A stretch of DNA of 64,000 nt from Paenibacillus radicibacter (GCF_024721995.1 NZ_JANQBC010000002.1:466163-530162), one strand, 5' to 3'; shown: positions 47,083 through 56,370, counted from the stretch's first letter. The notes: generated by a model not told the origin, from the letters alone. Translations and numbers: made by a program.

Positions 47083-47967
47083 TTACCCTTTAATGCCCGA
47101 GACATTTAACCCCCGCATGATATACTTCTGCATGAATAAGAAGAACACGACTGGAGGCAGCATGGCAGATGCTAATAAGGCAAAGCGGACATTCCAAGGA
47201 ATTTGAGTACCTCCGACTCCACCTGCTATTACATATCGGTAAATAACTGTCGCTAGCGGATACTTTTCTTTGGAAGTAATCACAAGTGATGGCCAATACC
47301 ATTCGTTCCACGTTGCTGAGAAACCTAATATGACGAGTGTTGCAATGATAGGTAACGATAAGGGGATTGCGAGCTGCAGATAGCATCTTATTTCGGAAGC
47401 TCCATCGACCCTCGCTGCTTCGAACAATTCTTTATGAATACCGTCGAAGAAGGTTTTAAGTAACAACAAGTTGAAGGCATTAGCACCCGCAGGCAACCAG
47501 AATGCCCAATAGCTATTCAGCAGACCTAAGCTTTGTAAGTTGAGAAAATTAGGGATCAAATAGCTGTTGGTCGGAATGAGTAAGGTCGATAAGAAAAATA
47601 GTATAAACCATTTTCGATAAGGCACTTTTAGATGAGATAAGCTGTATGCAGCTAAACCCATAAAGAATATGGAGAACACCATATTTCCTACAAAGATGAT
47701 AATCGTATTACGCATATACGGCAGAAGATTCATCGTATCCCAAGCTTCCACATAATTGTGCCAAATCCATTCTTTTGGGAAAAAAGGAACTGGAAATGTA
47801 AACATCTCTTGTTTGGTTTTGAGTGAAGAGAATAACGTATTCAGAAAAGGATACAGCATCGTAACACCTAACAAGACGATAAAGAGACACATGATTACAT
47901 AGCCAATTTTGACTCGAGGCTTCTTCAGATCATAATTCGAGATAATTCCACGTTCCCAGCTACTCAT
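47083..47967 (-). CDS. Sugar ABC permease, MalG type
   Basis: A 294-residue permease with six membrane segments and the EAA loop EAARVDGASEIRCYL near residues 186-200. Its start overlaps the upstream permease gene by 8 bases, which suggests translational coupling. No ATPase gene is present in the cluster. Confidence 0.93.
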   Translation of the reverse strand: MSSWERGIISNYDLKKPRVKIGYVIMCLFIVLLGVTMLYPFLNTLFSSLKTKQEMFTFPVPFFPKEWIWHNYVEAWDTMNLLPYMRNTIIIFVGNMVFSIFFMGLAAYSLSHLKVPYRKWFILFFLSTLLIPTNSYLIPNFLNLQSLGLLNSYWAFWLPAGANAFNLLLLKTFFDGIHKELFEAARVDGASEIRCYLQLAIPLSLPIIATLVILGFSATWNEWYWPSLVITSKEKYPLATVIYRYVIAGGVGGTQIPWNVRFALLASAMLPPVVFFLFMQKYIMRGLNVSGIKG

Positions 47968-48883
47968 GCCCTACACCTCTCCGTTGCAATTTTTGATATA
48001 GGAAGGACAATCCCAGCAAAGCAATGAACATCATAACCCCCATCGCTGACGCTTTACCGAAATCCATATTGACAAAAGCTTGACGAGTCGCCATCAGCAT
48101 ATACGTTAGCGTCGCATTATTCGGACCTCCATCTGTCATCGCCATCTGTGCTTGGAAACCTTGTGAAGTATTGATTAATTGTAAAATGAGCATGAGTGCG
48201 AGCAGTTTCTTAATCCCAGGCAATGTAATATGTCGGATTCGCTGCAATACGGACGCACCATCAATCTCCGCTGCTTCATACAAATCCTTCGGTATGCTCA
48301 TAATGCCAGCCAGATAGATGAGAACCGCAGCCCCGAACTGCTGCCAAGTCTCCATAATTACAATAGATATCATCGCCATATGATTGGAGAAAAAGCTGAT
48401 CTTGTCCAGATGCAAGGACATTAGCGCACTGTTGATCGGACCGATTGGATCATAGAACCATGTCCACATCCCGTATAGAACAATAGATGGGATAATGCTT
48501 GGCAAATATCCGATCACTCTAGCGATACCTTGAAACTTTCTTAGCTCCGAGACGCAAATTGCCGTTAAGGCTGGCACCCAGAAGCCAATTACTAGACATA
48601 GAGCCATATAGGATAGCGTATTGATGATCGCTGTTTTGAACTGACTGAGTGCAAGAATTTCCCGGTAGTTATCGAGTCCGACGAATGTATTCGGATTTAC
48701 GAAATCAATTTGTTGGAAGCTAAAAATAATTCCTTTGATAATAGGCATCCACAAAAATAACGAGAAAATAATGACCTCTGGCAATAAGAAGGCTAATCCC
48801 CAGAAATACCAACGGGACTTTTTCTTCCAAGTCGATTTTCTCACAACCTTTACATCCGTCTTAACCGCAACTTCCGTCGCCAT
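47960..48883 (-). CDS. Sugar ABC permease, MalF type
   Basis: A 307-residue permease with six membrane segments and the EAA loop EAAEIDGASVLQRI near residues 218-231. The start at 48883 gives MATEVAVK and has AGGAAGGA upstream; a longer frame reaches 48943. It is the first gene of the importer and lies downstream of the second YesM/YesN pair on the same strand, with a hairpin between. An ATTGTTCGA nonamer at 48931-48939 may be part of its regulatory site. Confidence 0.92.
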   Translation of the reverse strand: MATEVAVKTDVKVVRKSTWKKKSRWYFWGLAFLLPEVIIFSLFLWMPIIKGIIFSFQQIDFVNPNTFVGLDNYREILALSQFKTAIINTLSYMALCLVIGFWVPALTAICVSELRKFQGIARVIGYLPSIIPSIVLYGMWTWFYDPIGPINSALMSLHLDKISFFSNHMAMISIVIMETWQQFGAAVLIYLAGIMSIPKDLYEAAEIDGASVLQRIRHITLPGIKKLLALMLILQLINTSQGFQAQMAMTDGGPNNATLTYMLMATRQAFVNMDFGKASAMGVMMFIALLGLSFLYQKLQRRGVGHE

Positions 48884-48993
48884 GCCGTTACACATCCTTC
48901 CTCTACTGTATTTACAAGTATAATTTAGCGATTGTTCGATCACGACGACACATATTAAGAACTTCAGGACATATTTTACTTAATCACGCAAAA

Positions 48994-49033
48994 TAGACCC
49001 TCATCTATGACATGGAGCCATAAATGAAGGTCC
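48994..49033 (-). terminator. Terminator after second YesN gene
   Basis: On the minus strand a GACCTTCATTTATG arm pairs, with G-U pairs, with CATAGATGAGGGTC, followed by TATTTTGC. It separates the two-component genes from the importer. Confidence 0.7.
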
Positions 49034-49052
49034 TAAACGGAGTTAGAATAAA

Positions 49053-50396
49053 TTAGTGTTTCACTTCCGAAGTGCTTATGCCAAAATATTTTTTAAACAC
49101 CTTTCCAAAATGCTCGGGTGACTCATATCCAACTAGCTCTGCGATTTCATAGCGCTTCTTATCGGTATGCAAGATGAGGCGCTTGCCCTCTTCCATCCGC
49201 AATTGAGTGACGTAATCCCATACATTCAACCCAACATGCTTCTTGAATAAATAGCTCAAATAATTGGAACTGAGATGCACGGAGTTCGCTATATCTTGAA
49301 GCTTTAATCCTCTACGCATATAGAACTGTTCGATGAATGCCATTGTTTCTTTAATGAATGTGTTATGTTCCTCGTGAGCGACCGTTTTTCCAACGTTTGA
49401 CCCACCCACATCAACCTGAAGTACCTTTTCATGAGTCTCGAGATCACCGAAATACAGCACCGTGTAGTCTTGCGAGTTCTCCCCCCACTTTAATGCAGCC
49501 TCAGCCTCGCCGTACATGGTATAGGCGTTTTCAATCCCACTGTGAATTCGACTCATGCCAACTTTACATTTTACATTGATAAAGGTTTGCAGATTCATGA
49601 GCAGCGTATTGGAAAGAATAAATAATTGCTGTTGCGCTGGAAAATGAGCTGAGTTAATCTCTTCGCTGTCAAACGGCAGCAGTACGATGATTTGATTATT
49701 CATTCGGTAAAATGTTAGTTTCTCGCGCTTGTCGAGGGATTCTTCAATAATATTCAAACATGCATACTTGAGTAAATTCTTATCTCGGTATGACTTGATC
49801 TTATCATTATTGAACCCAGCACTATTCAGATCCAATTGGAAAGCTAGCAAGCAATAATAAGAACCTTCAATTCTTTTACCTAGATGAGTCAGAATATCTG
49901 TAATCTCTTCTTGATCTATTTGCTCGTTCAAAATTTCGTTCAGTACATAGTTTTCGTTCGTCAGAACTTCTTTTAATGAAAATTTATCGATCAAATCTGT
50001 GTCTAGCGAATATTTCGCACGTTCTTGCTTACCTGCCAGAGCTCTAGAAACGGTCTGGAGTAACTGTTCTTCTGCAATGGGCTTTAATAAATAATCCTTA
50101 ACTCCAAAATGTAAGGCTTTCTGTGCGTATTCAAACTCCCCGTGTGCGGAGAAAACAATGATTGGAATCGCTGGATTATCCATGCTTATCGCTTGGATCA
50201 GCTCGATTCCGTCCATTCCACTCATCTGAATATCGGTAATGACGAGATCAACCTGTTCAATGCGCATCAAGTCCAGTGCTTCAAACCCATTACCCGCAGT
50301 CATCACTTCCCTAATCGCTAGTCCTGATTGGAGTAAAATGGCGGAAACTCCCTTACAAATTCTAGGCTCGTCATCAACAACCAGTATGTTGTACAT
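49053..50396 (-). CDS. YesN-type response regulator (AraC output), second pair
   Basis: A 447-residue response regulator. The receiver has DDE at 8-10 and phosphoacceptor Asp55 in LVITDIQMS. The C-terminal AraC double helix-turn-helix (about 345-445) includes LSSNYLSYLFKKHVG and EHFGKVFKKYFGIS. It begins 10 bases after its kinase gene, with GAGG upstream. The neighbouring importer is the probable target. Confidence 0.92.
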   Translation of the reverse strand: MYNILVVDDEPRICKGVSAILLQSGLAIREVMTAGNGFEALDLMRIEQVDLVITDIQMSGMDGIELIQAISMDNPAIPIIVFSAHGEFEYAQKALHFGVKDYLLKPIAEEQLLQTVSRALAGKQERAKYSLDTDLIDKFSLKEVLTNENYVLNEILNEQIDQEEITDILTHLGKRIEGSYYCLLAFQLDLNSAGFNNDKIKSYRDKNLLKYACLNIIEESLDKREKLTFYRMNNQIIVLLPFDSEEINSAHFPAQQQLFILSNTLLMNLQTFINVKCKVGMSRIHSGIENAYTMYGEAEAALKWGENSQDYTVLYFGDLETHEKVLQVDVGGSNVGKTVAHEEHNTFIKETMAFIEQFYMRRGLKLQDIANSVHLSSNYLSYLFKKHVGLNVWDYVTQLRMEEGKRLILHTDKKRYEIAELVGYESPEHFGKVFKKYFGISTSEVKH

Positions 50397-50406
50397 CTAT
50401 GCAACC

Positions 50407-52191
50407 TCACTTTGTATCTTGATTGGATTCATCTATTACAGCCGGTAGAACAATCGTAGCTGTCGTGCCACCTTCTGTATTAATTGAATAGAACAATCCA
50501 TATTCCGGTCCAAAATGGAGCGCTATCCTTTTATGAACATTCTTAATACCATAACCTTCACCAGATGTTTTCCCATCGAGTATTTGTTGTATTTTCTCCA
50601 AACTTACTGGCTTGTAACCGTTGTCATGAATGGAGATGAATAGAATGTCAACACCTGATTCGTCGCTTTTCTTCATACGTATCTCTATTGTCAACTTGCC
50701 TTCATTCTCCATGTTCTTGATTCCATGCAGAATCGCATTTTCAACTAAAGGCTGCAAGGAAATCTTCGGAATGAGATAAGAACCTGTCTCTTCCTCCACT
50801 TCCCAAAGCACCTGAAAAGAATAATAATAACGATTCAATTGAAGTCTTAGATATGCTTTACAGTGATTTAATTCCTCTTCTAACGTGATAACGTTCTTAC
50901 CTCGACTTAATCCAATTCGCATCAGCAGCGACATGTCACGTATCATCTCAGAAGACTCAGTAGCTCCCTCCATCTTGCTGGTCCAATAAATGGACTCGAG
51001 TGTGTTGTATAGCAGATGGGGATTAATCTGACCATGGAGGATTGTCAATTCCGCTTCCTTTTGTTTCAGTTCAAGCAAATACTTTTCACTAATGGTCTGA
51101 TTGAGTCTTCGTGTCATCTCATAGAAGTGCGTACCCAGTTCTCCGATCTCATCTTGCCTTTTGGCTTTAGATAATTTAGAAGATACTGGCGCACCCGGTT
51201 CATATGAACGAAAAAGTTGAGCAAGCAAGCCTAATGGCTTTAGAACCGTATTGAAGAAATAGACGAAGATGATCATGATGATCACAAAGTAAGCAATAAT
51301 AAGTACATCCACAATCCGCTTGACCACGATATGATCCTCGAGAATTGAAGTCACTGGTGTTTTGACAAAAAGTTTCGTATTAAACTCCATGCTATGATGA
51401 ATGGCGAATAACCATCGTACCCCATCCATGTTCTCTATATGTACGCCTTCTGCTAGTAGAGATACATCTTCTGGGAGATGAACGTCTTCCCCTATGATAT
51501 TGGACTGTTCACTGGAAAGAAGCTCATTGGATGCGTTAACGAGCGCCATCATCCCATTTTGGGGCAACTCAATAGGTGCCAAATCTTCGATCATCATATT
51601 TTCAAGACCGGTTACGACCAAGACACCCATGCATTCCTCGTTGTTCTCTTTACTCGTTACACTGCGTATATAGGCAACCGTATTCTTATCGCTATTGTGA
51701 TTCTTAATAATACGAAGTAAGCCTTTACCCTTTGCAATCACAGCTTCGTCGAACCAATCGGCTCGATTAGGAGACTTGATATAGAATACACCTTTGGATT
51801 GTATAGTCGTACCTGCAGCAAATTTATATTCCCGTTTATCATCGATTATAAAGATAGAGAAGTTCAAAGACATATTCGAGTACTTGAGCATTTGTGTATC
51901 AAATACGAGGAATTTCTTGAGTCTGTCTAATTCTGAAATTTCAGACATTGAAGGGATCTGCTGGATCGTCTCAGAGGCAATTAAACGTTCTGTTGCTTCA
52001 TCCACGTTCTTTATGACTCGATCTAATGTAAGATGGCTGGTCTTAACTAATTGAAGCAAGGTATGCCCCACCTGGGTTTCTGTCGTCTTTTCCAACCGAA
52101 TCGTAATCTGCCAGCTTATGAGTAAGATCGGTAGGACAACAAGAAATAGCAACATGATAACAAATTTTCTCTTGAGATTGAGTCGTATCAT
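50407..52191 (-). CDS. YesM-type sensor histidine kinase, second pair
   Basis: A 594-residue membrane kinase. Membrane segment 1 is at about residues 10-30, an extracellular CACHE-like sensor follows to about 285, then membrane segment 2 (VLIIAYFVIIMIIFVYFF) and a HAMP-like linker. The phosphoacceptor motif QINPHLLYNTLE is near residue 388, and the ATPase boxes are LVENAILHGIKN and HDNGYKPVS. The G box lacks the usual second Gly pattern. I take the start at 52191, where GAAAGGA lies 8 bases upstream. It forms a two-gene unit with the regulator. Confidence 0.9.
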   Translation of the reverse strand: MIRLNLKRKFVIMLLFLVVLPILLISWQITIRLEKTTETQVGHTLLQLVKTSHLTLDRVIKNVDEATERLIASETIQQIPSMSEISELDRLKKFLVFDTQMLKYSNMSLNFSIFIIDDKREYKFAAGTTIQSKGVFYIKSPNRADWFDEAVIAKGKGLLRIIKNHNSDKNTVAYIRSVTSKENNEECMGVLVVTGLENMMIEDLAPIELPQNGMMALVNASNELLSSEQSNIIGEDVHLPEDVSLLAEGVHIENMDGVRWLFAIHHSMEFNTKLFVKTPVTSILEDHIVVKRIVDVLIIAYFVIIMIIFVYFFNTVLKPLGLLAQLFRSYEPGAPVSSKLSKAKRQDEIGELGTHFYEMTRRLNQTISEKYLLELKQKEAELTILHGQINPHLLYNTLESIYWTSKMEGATESSEMIRDMSLLMRIGLSRGKNVITLEEELNHCKAYLRLQLNRYYYSFQVLWEVEEETGSYLIPKISLQPLVENAILHGIKNMENEGKLTIEIRMKKSDESGVDILFISIHDNGYKPVSLEKIQQILDGKTSGEGYGIKNVHKRIALHFGPEYGLFYSINTEGGTTATIVLPAVIDESNQDTK

Positions 52192-52395
52192 GTCTATTTT
52201 CCTTTCAAGAATCGAGAATGATATTAACTTGATTATAGCGAAAAGGATTGCATTATACACTTCAATTCTAATGGATTCAATTAAGCTGTATACAAGTCAA
52301 ATAATAAGATAATGAGGTCATATATTATGCATTATTTACTCTTTAACACAGAAAAGGCATTCGATCCATCTGACCGACTGCCTTCTGCCAATGCC

Positions 52396-53610
52396 CTACT
52401 TTACGTGTCCCTTCAAGTAGTCTAGGAGTAACGGATAGAAATCCGGCTTAAAATGAATGCCGTTGTTCGCGTGATGGATTTTGTTAGCGGTGAAGAGTGG
52501 TGACAGGTCCACATAATCGACTTTGACTTCATCGGCCAACTGTTCAAGCGCTTGATTGAAGTCCGTAATGTTCGCATATCGCGGCTCTTGCTTCAGGGCT
52601 TCCTCAGCGACTGGCGGGATCGACAGGATGTGAAGCCTGACCTTCGGCAGCTTATTCTGGATGCTGCCGATCAACTCGCGATAGCGCTTGAAGAATTTCT
52701 GCTTGTCCGATAATCGGATGTCATTGCTGCCCAGCAGAATGAATACATGCTCCGGCGCCCGGCTGACGAGTGTCTCGATGTTTAGGAGGGCTAGATCAAG
52801 CGTCGCACCGCTCGGGGCGATGACATTCGTCGAATCAAGTTTGTTCAGATAGGACAACTTCCCCAAGATGGAATCTCCTAGAAAAATACTGTGCCTAAAC
52901 GCTGCTTTATAGGCTTCGTTCGGGTCGGTGAGCGCCGGACCGCGCGGTTGATTGACTAGATCCGTCTGCTCCTTCAAATAGCCCAGCAGGATTGGGTAGA
53001 ATGCGTTCGTGAAATGAGAGCCATCTCCATCGTATTGAATCTTGTACTGCGTGAAAATGGGGGCAAGGTCAATGAAGTCTATTCCCTTTTCCTTTGCCAA
53101 CTTCTGCAGGGCTGCGTTGAATGTTCCAATCTGTTGGTTTATGTTCTCACTGCCCGGCGATGTGGTATCTAGCGGCGTAATCGACAGCACGTAGACGCGC
53201 GCCACCGGCACTAGTTCCCTTATACGATCGACCAGCTGGGTGTATTGCTGAATTAACCTTCCCTTCGCATCCTCTGTCGGCTTCAAGAGATCGTTCTGCC
53301 CCATTGACAGGAACACGCGCGACGGCTTACGGCTTGCGATCTCTTCGACGTAGTCCAGTGTAGATTGGATCGTTGCACCGAGTGCCCCCATAACGTTCGC
53401 TTCAGGCAACAGATCATCGTTCACCAGTCCTCCGATAATGGAGTCACCTACGAATAAGCTGCTGCCGAACAATTCCTGAACGCTACCCGCAGGCGCTTGC
53501 GTCGCAGCGGGTTCAGTCTGACCCTTGTCATCGGCCGCGCCGCAGGCAACAAGAGTCGATAGTATTGCCGCTGACAGAAAAATGCTTACCCATCTTTGTA
53601 CTATTTTCAT
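52396..53610 (-). CDS. Tandem SGNH/GDSL-hydrolase lipoprotein
   Basis: A 404-residue lipoprotein (lipobox TLVACGA near residue 20) with two complete SGNH domains in tandem. Domain 1 (about 45-215) has FVGDSIIGG, SMGQNDLL and DGSHFTN; domain 2 (about 235-402) has FLGDSILG, LLGSNDIR and NGIHFKP. Both keep the catalytic Ser and the Gly/Asn block, and both keep the final His. The family includes esterases and O-acetyl-group enzymes acting on cell-wall polymers. The DNA is clearly richer in G and C than its neighbours, which suggests a separate origin. AAGGGAG lies 9 bases before the ATG at 53610. Confidence 0.87.
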   Translation of the reverse strand: MKIVQRWVSIFLSAAILSTLVACGAADDKGQTEPAATQAPAGSVQELFGSSLFVGDSIIGGLVNDDLLPEANVMGALGATIQSTLDYVEEIASRKPSRVFLSMGQNDLLKPTEDAKGRLIQQYTQLVDRIRELVPVARVYVLSITPLDTTSPGSENINQQIGTFNAALQKLAKEKGIDFIDLAPIFTQYKIQYDGDGSHFTNAFYPILLGYLKEQTDLVNQPRGPALTDPNEAYKAAFRHSIFLGDSILGKLSYLNKLDSTNVIAPSGATLDLALLNIETLVSRAPEHVFILLGSNDIRLSDKQKFFKRYRELIGSIQNKLPKVRLHILSIPPVAEEALKQEPRYANITDFNQALEQLADEVKVDYVDLSPLFTANKIHHANNGIHFKPDFYPLLLDYLKGHVK

Positions 53611-53688
53611 TCCCAATAACTCCCTTCTTTAATTTGTGTTTCGATTCGTTCCTCAAAATTCACTTTGACGCTTTCTACTTGACTCTCT

Positions 53689-54381
53689 TTAATTTAATTT
53701 CAGAGCTTCTTTAATTCCATCCAGAATGGAGCTTGCCATCCGGTGCTGGAAATCTTCCGTCAGCATTTCATTCTCTTCTTTCGGATTAGTTAAATAACCC
53801 ATTTCAAGTAGAACCACTGGCATGTTCGAATCCTTCAAGACGAAGAAATCCTCTTTCTTTACTCCTCGGTCTCGAAATCCGCTGGTTTGAACCATATGCT
53901 TTTGCATAATTTTCGCTAAGAATAGGGAATCTTCATCATAATAGTAGGTTTCAGTACCTGAAACACTAGGATCTTCGTATGTATTCCCGTGAATGGAAAT
54001 GTGCAAATTTGCACCTAGTTGATTTGCGATTTCCGGTCGTTCCCTGTCAACCGAAGAAATAAAACGATCCTCTGATCGCGTGAGATACACCTCAATCTGC
54101 GGCTCTTGTTTCGCCAATTCTTCCACCTTACGCGCTAGCTGCAGCGTAAAATCCTTCTCAAAATTTCCACTAGCGCCTGTTGCACCCTTATCCTTACCGC
54201 CATGTCCTGGATCAATTACGACCTTATATGGCTTTTTGGCTAGCGTTCTTATCTCATCCGAGCCACCATTCAGGCTGGCTTTACGGTCGCTTGCTGTCCC
54301 CTCCCCGGAAACAAGGTGATACAGCACAACGATCACCATCACAGACAAAAGGATGATTTTAATCGAGCTGCCTTTCTTCAT
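53689..54381 (-). CDS. N-acetylmuramoyl-L-alanine amidase (CwlD-like)
   Basis: A 230-residue Amidase_3 enzyme with an N-terminal membrane anchor (about 7-24). The zinc ligands are His62 region in IDPGHGGKDKG, the Glu in FEKDF, the His in LHISIHGN near 130, and the catalytic Glu in LLEMGYLTNP near 198. In sporulating Firmicutes CwlD-type enzymes make muramic-delta-lactam in spore cortex; a vegetative wall role is also possible. AGGAGG precedes the ATG. It lies next to the SGNH lipoprotein on the same strand. Confidence 0.92.
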   Translation of the reverse strand: MKKGSSIKIILLSVMVIVVLYHLVSGEGTASDRKASLNGGSDEIRTLAKKPYKVVIDPGHGGKDKGATGASGNFEKDFTLQLARKVEELAKQEPQIEVYLTRSEDRFISSVDRERPEIANQLGANLHISIHGNTYEDPSVSGTETYYYDEDSLFLAKIMQKHMVQTSGFRDRGVKKEDFFVLKDSNMPVVLLEMGYLTNPKEENEMLTEDFQHRMASSILDGIKEALKLN

Positions 54382-54484
54382 GCATTCTCTCCTCCTCCTG
54401 AAAAAAAATATAATCAGCGGAGATAAAGATAAGGTGCAAATTATATCAAATTATGGTGTAGAAATAGGCTTAGCTGCGGCAAAC

Positions 54485-54534
54485 AAAAAAAGAGCTGTTC
54501 CTCGCAGATCCGAAAAAGACCTACAAGGATAGCT
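54485..54534. terminator. Possible terminator
   Basis: An imperfect GAGCTGTTCCT/AGGATAGCTC stem with a long loop and a run of seven T residues on the minus strand. No gene to its right is obvious before 54885, so it may be a remnant. Confidence 0.45.
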
Positions 54535-54820
54535 CCCTATTTCAAAGATTGTTGCAGTGTTTATGATGGATCACGAATATTGCAAATTTCAGTAGTGAAA
54601 ACCCCTTTTTTACAAGCTGCGTGGCTTACGAAAGATGAAAATCTTTTATTTCCTAATGGAAAGCGGCTATGAAGAATCACAGAAATTGAGAAATCCTCTC
54701 ACAGGAATATGAAACTATTATGCAGGTATTCATATTATTCATTCGATCAATTAGCAAGATGAATATTATGTATAAACATAACAAATTTCTTCTGAGTAAA
54801 TTGGTAATTGCGTTGAACTG
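54535..54820. other. Intergenic, no gene seen
   Basis: AT-rich sequence with no reading frame that has a ribosome site and protein-like composition. A plus-strand frame at 54720 runs through the hairpin at 54821 and into the 3' end of the TetR gene, so it is not credible. Confidence 0.5.
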
Positions 54821-54869
54821 TGACCCGAAAGGTGGCCCCTTTGAAAAAAATTGCCCACCTTTCGGGTCA
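54821..54869. terminator. Strong hairpin terminator
   Basis: A perfect 15-bp stem TGACCCGAAAGGTGG with a 19-base loop, 16 bases past the TetR stop codon. The loop holds a T run on the minus strand; there is no clean T tail outside the stem. Confidence 0.7.
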
Positions 54870-54884
54870 TTTGCATTTCAAAGG

Positions 54885-55466
54885 CTATGCTTTTCCGATA
54901 ATTCCATAGAGATACAGATGATGAATATGCTTAATCGCTGTAGATATATCATCATTAAATTCTAATCTACTCCCCAACATATTAAGCGCGTCGATAAAGG
55001 CTAAATATGTTTCGGTTGGTATTGTACCGTCAATCATGTTTTCTCGTTTTCCTGCTTCTATATATTCACAATAAATTTTCCTTTTCTTCTCGTTTATGCT
55101 TTTACTGAGTAAGTCAACTAGTACAGGGTCGCCAAGCGCCTTTTGGGAAAAATATTCGGAAATAGATAGGTTGATGTGTTCTGTGCAAAGCAAAAGGGCA
55201 GATTCGAGTTTTTCAACGAAGCTAATGTTTTTCGTCAAAATTTCTCCTGCCTTTTGCAAAGTGTCACTCATTATAATATCGGCGCACTCCACGATTAGAG
55301 CTTCTTTGCTTCCGAAATAGTTGTAAATGGATACCTGCGATACATGGGCAAGTGCCGCAATCTCTTTAATGCTGACGCTTGTAAAGCCATTTTCTTTGAA
55401 AAGGGTCATGGCCGCTTGGATAATCGCCTTTTTCTTTTTCTCGGTGGTCATTTCATATTTGTTCAT
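54885..55466 (-). CDS. TetR/AcrR-family regulator
   Basis: A 193-residue TetR-type repressor. The N-terminal helix-turn-helix has FKENGFTSVSIKEIA and VSQVSIYNYFGSKEAL at about residues 21-56, and the C-terminal ligand domain is all-helical. I place the start at 55466 (MNKYEMTT), preceded by AGGTGAGG; the longer frame adds unlikely residues. It is divergent from a methyltransferase gene. Two matching inverted repeats with TTTGAAA and TTTCAAA half-sites lie in the gap, so it probably represses both genes. Confidence 0.88.
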   Translation of the reverse strand: MNKYEMTTEKKKKAIIQAAMTLFKENGFTSVSIKEIAALAHVSQVSIYNYFGSKEALIVECADIIMSDTLQKAGEILTKNISFVEKLESALLLCTEHINLSISEYFSQKALGDPVLVDLLSKSINEKKRKIYCEYIEAGKRENMIDGTIPTETYLAFIDALNMLGSRLEFNDDISTAIKHIHHLYLYGIIGKA

Positions 55467-55508
55467 ATCCTCACCTCTCATAAATGCAAGTATATCACAG
55501 AAAAAACA

Positions 55509-55542
55509 AACTTTGAAACATAAATGACCATATTTCAAAGTT
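55509..55542. promoter_or_regulatory. TetR operator 1
   Basis: The arms AACTTTGAAA and TTTCAAAGTT are perfectly inverted across 14 bases. The site lies nearest the regulator gene and abuts the -35 box of the opposing promoter. Confidence 0.65.
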
Positions 55543-55543
55543 G

Positions 55544-55572
55544 TTGACAAGGATAAAGTTAACATCTACAAT
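55544..55572 (+). promoter_or_regulatory. Sigma-A promoter of methyltransferase gene
   Basis: TTGACA at 55544-55549 and TACAAT at 55567-55572 with a 17-base spacer. It sits exactly between the two operators, so a bound repressor would block it. Confidence 0.75.
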
Positions 55573-55606
55573 AAGTTTGAAATATTCCTTATAAAATTTC
55601 AAACTT
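55573..55606. promoter_or_regulatory. TetR operator 2
   Basis: The arms AAGTTTGAAAT and ATTTCAAACTT are perfectly inverted across 12 bases, starting right after the -10 box and covering the likely transcription start. It shares the TTTGAAA/TTTCAAA half-sites of operator 1. Confidence 0.68.
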
Positions 55607-55626
55607 AAGCAGTTATGGAGGAAACA

Positions 55627-56278
55627 ATGAAAAAAAATAGAAAACTGGCAGGGTTTTTGGCCGGAATACTAATTATTGGAGTGTGTTGCGGAATGTATTA
55701 TCAACCTTTTATGAATTACTTATCTTCACAAGCGGCGAAACCAACGGGATTTGTTGGAAATGTTATCACAAAAATATGGTCAAATTATTTCCGTGATTTA
55801 AGCAAATGGAGATTTAAACGAACAGCATACAATTCTCGATGTTGGTTTTGGCGGCGGCGCAAACATTACATATATTAAAGAGCATAACAACGATAGTATT
55901 GTCTACGGAATTGATATATCTGATGAAGCTGTCAGTACTGCAACTGATTTGAACCGTAAGTATGTGGATTCAGGAGAAGTCGTATTAAGAACTGATGACG
56001 TTGCCTATATGCAATTTGAAGATGGATTATTTGACCTCATTGTTGCAACTCAAACACATATATACTGGGGGCAATTAGAAAAGGGGCTTTCGGAGTGCTT
56101 TCGGGTATTAAAACACAATGGAACGCTCTTAATCACAAGTGAAATAGACAAAGTTGAATATCATCTTCCAGAATATAAAAATCCAAACGATTTTGTATCG
56201 CTTCTGGGCGCGACTGGTTTCACGGATGTCAATGTAAAAACTAACAATAACTATATAGCGTTTATATGTAAAAAATGA
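55627..56278 (+). pseudogene. Frameshifted SAM methyltransferase with membrane anchor
   Basis: An N-terminal hydrophobic segment (about residues 8-26) leads to DLSKW, after which the frame reads nonsense. One frame over, the sequence continues GDLNEQHTILDVGFGGGANI, a perfect motif I, then YGIDISDEAV and a full class I methyltransferase C-terminus ending at 56278. One missing base near 55808-55812 explains this. It may be a true pseudogene or a sequencing error. The tight promoter and twin operators suggest a gene recently under real control. GGAGG lies 5 bases before the ATG at 55627. Confidence 0.82.
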
Positions 56279-56322
56279 GATGGAACTTATTCACAAACTA
56301 TTAGTATGGTCACAAACAATTC

Positions 56323-56370
56323 ATTCACCGCATATAAATATTCAATATTGAATATTTATATGTGGTGAAT
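56323..56370. repeat. 48-base near-perfect palindrome
   Basis: ATTCACC and GGTGAAT arms enclose a perfect 32-base palindrome that begins CATATAAATATTCAAT. The only mismatch is G opposite T. TTTTTC follows 9 bases later on the plus strand, so it may end the methyltransferase transcript, or it could be a protein-binding cruciform site. Confidence 0.75.

Noticed and set aside
54720..54965. 81-codon plus-strand frame
   Set aside because: It reads through a perfect 15-bp terminator hairpin and into the end of the TetR gene.
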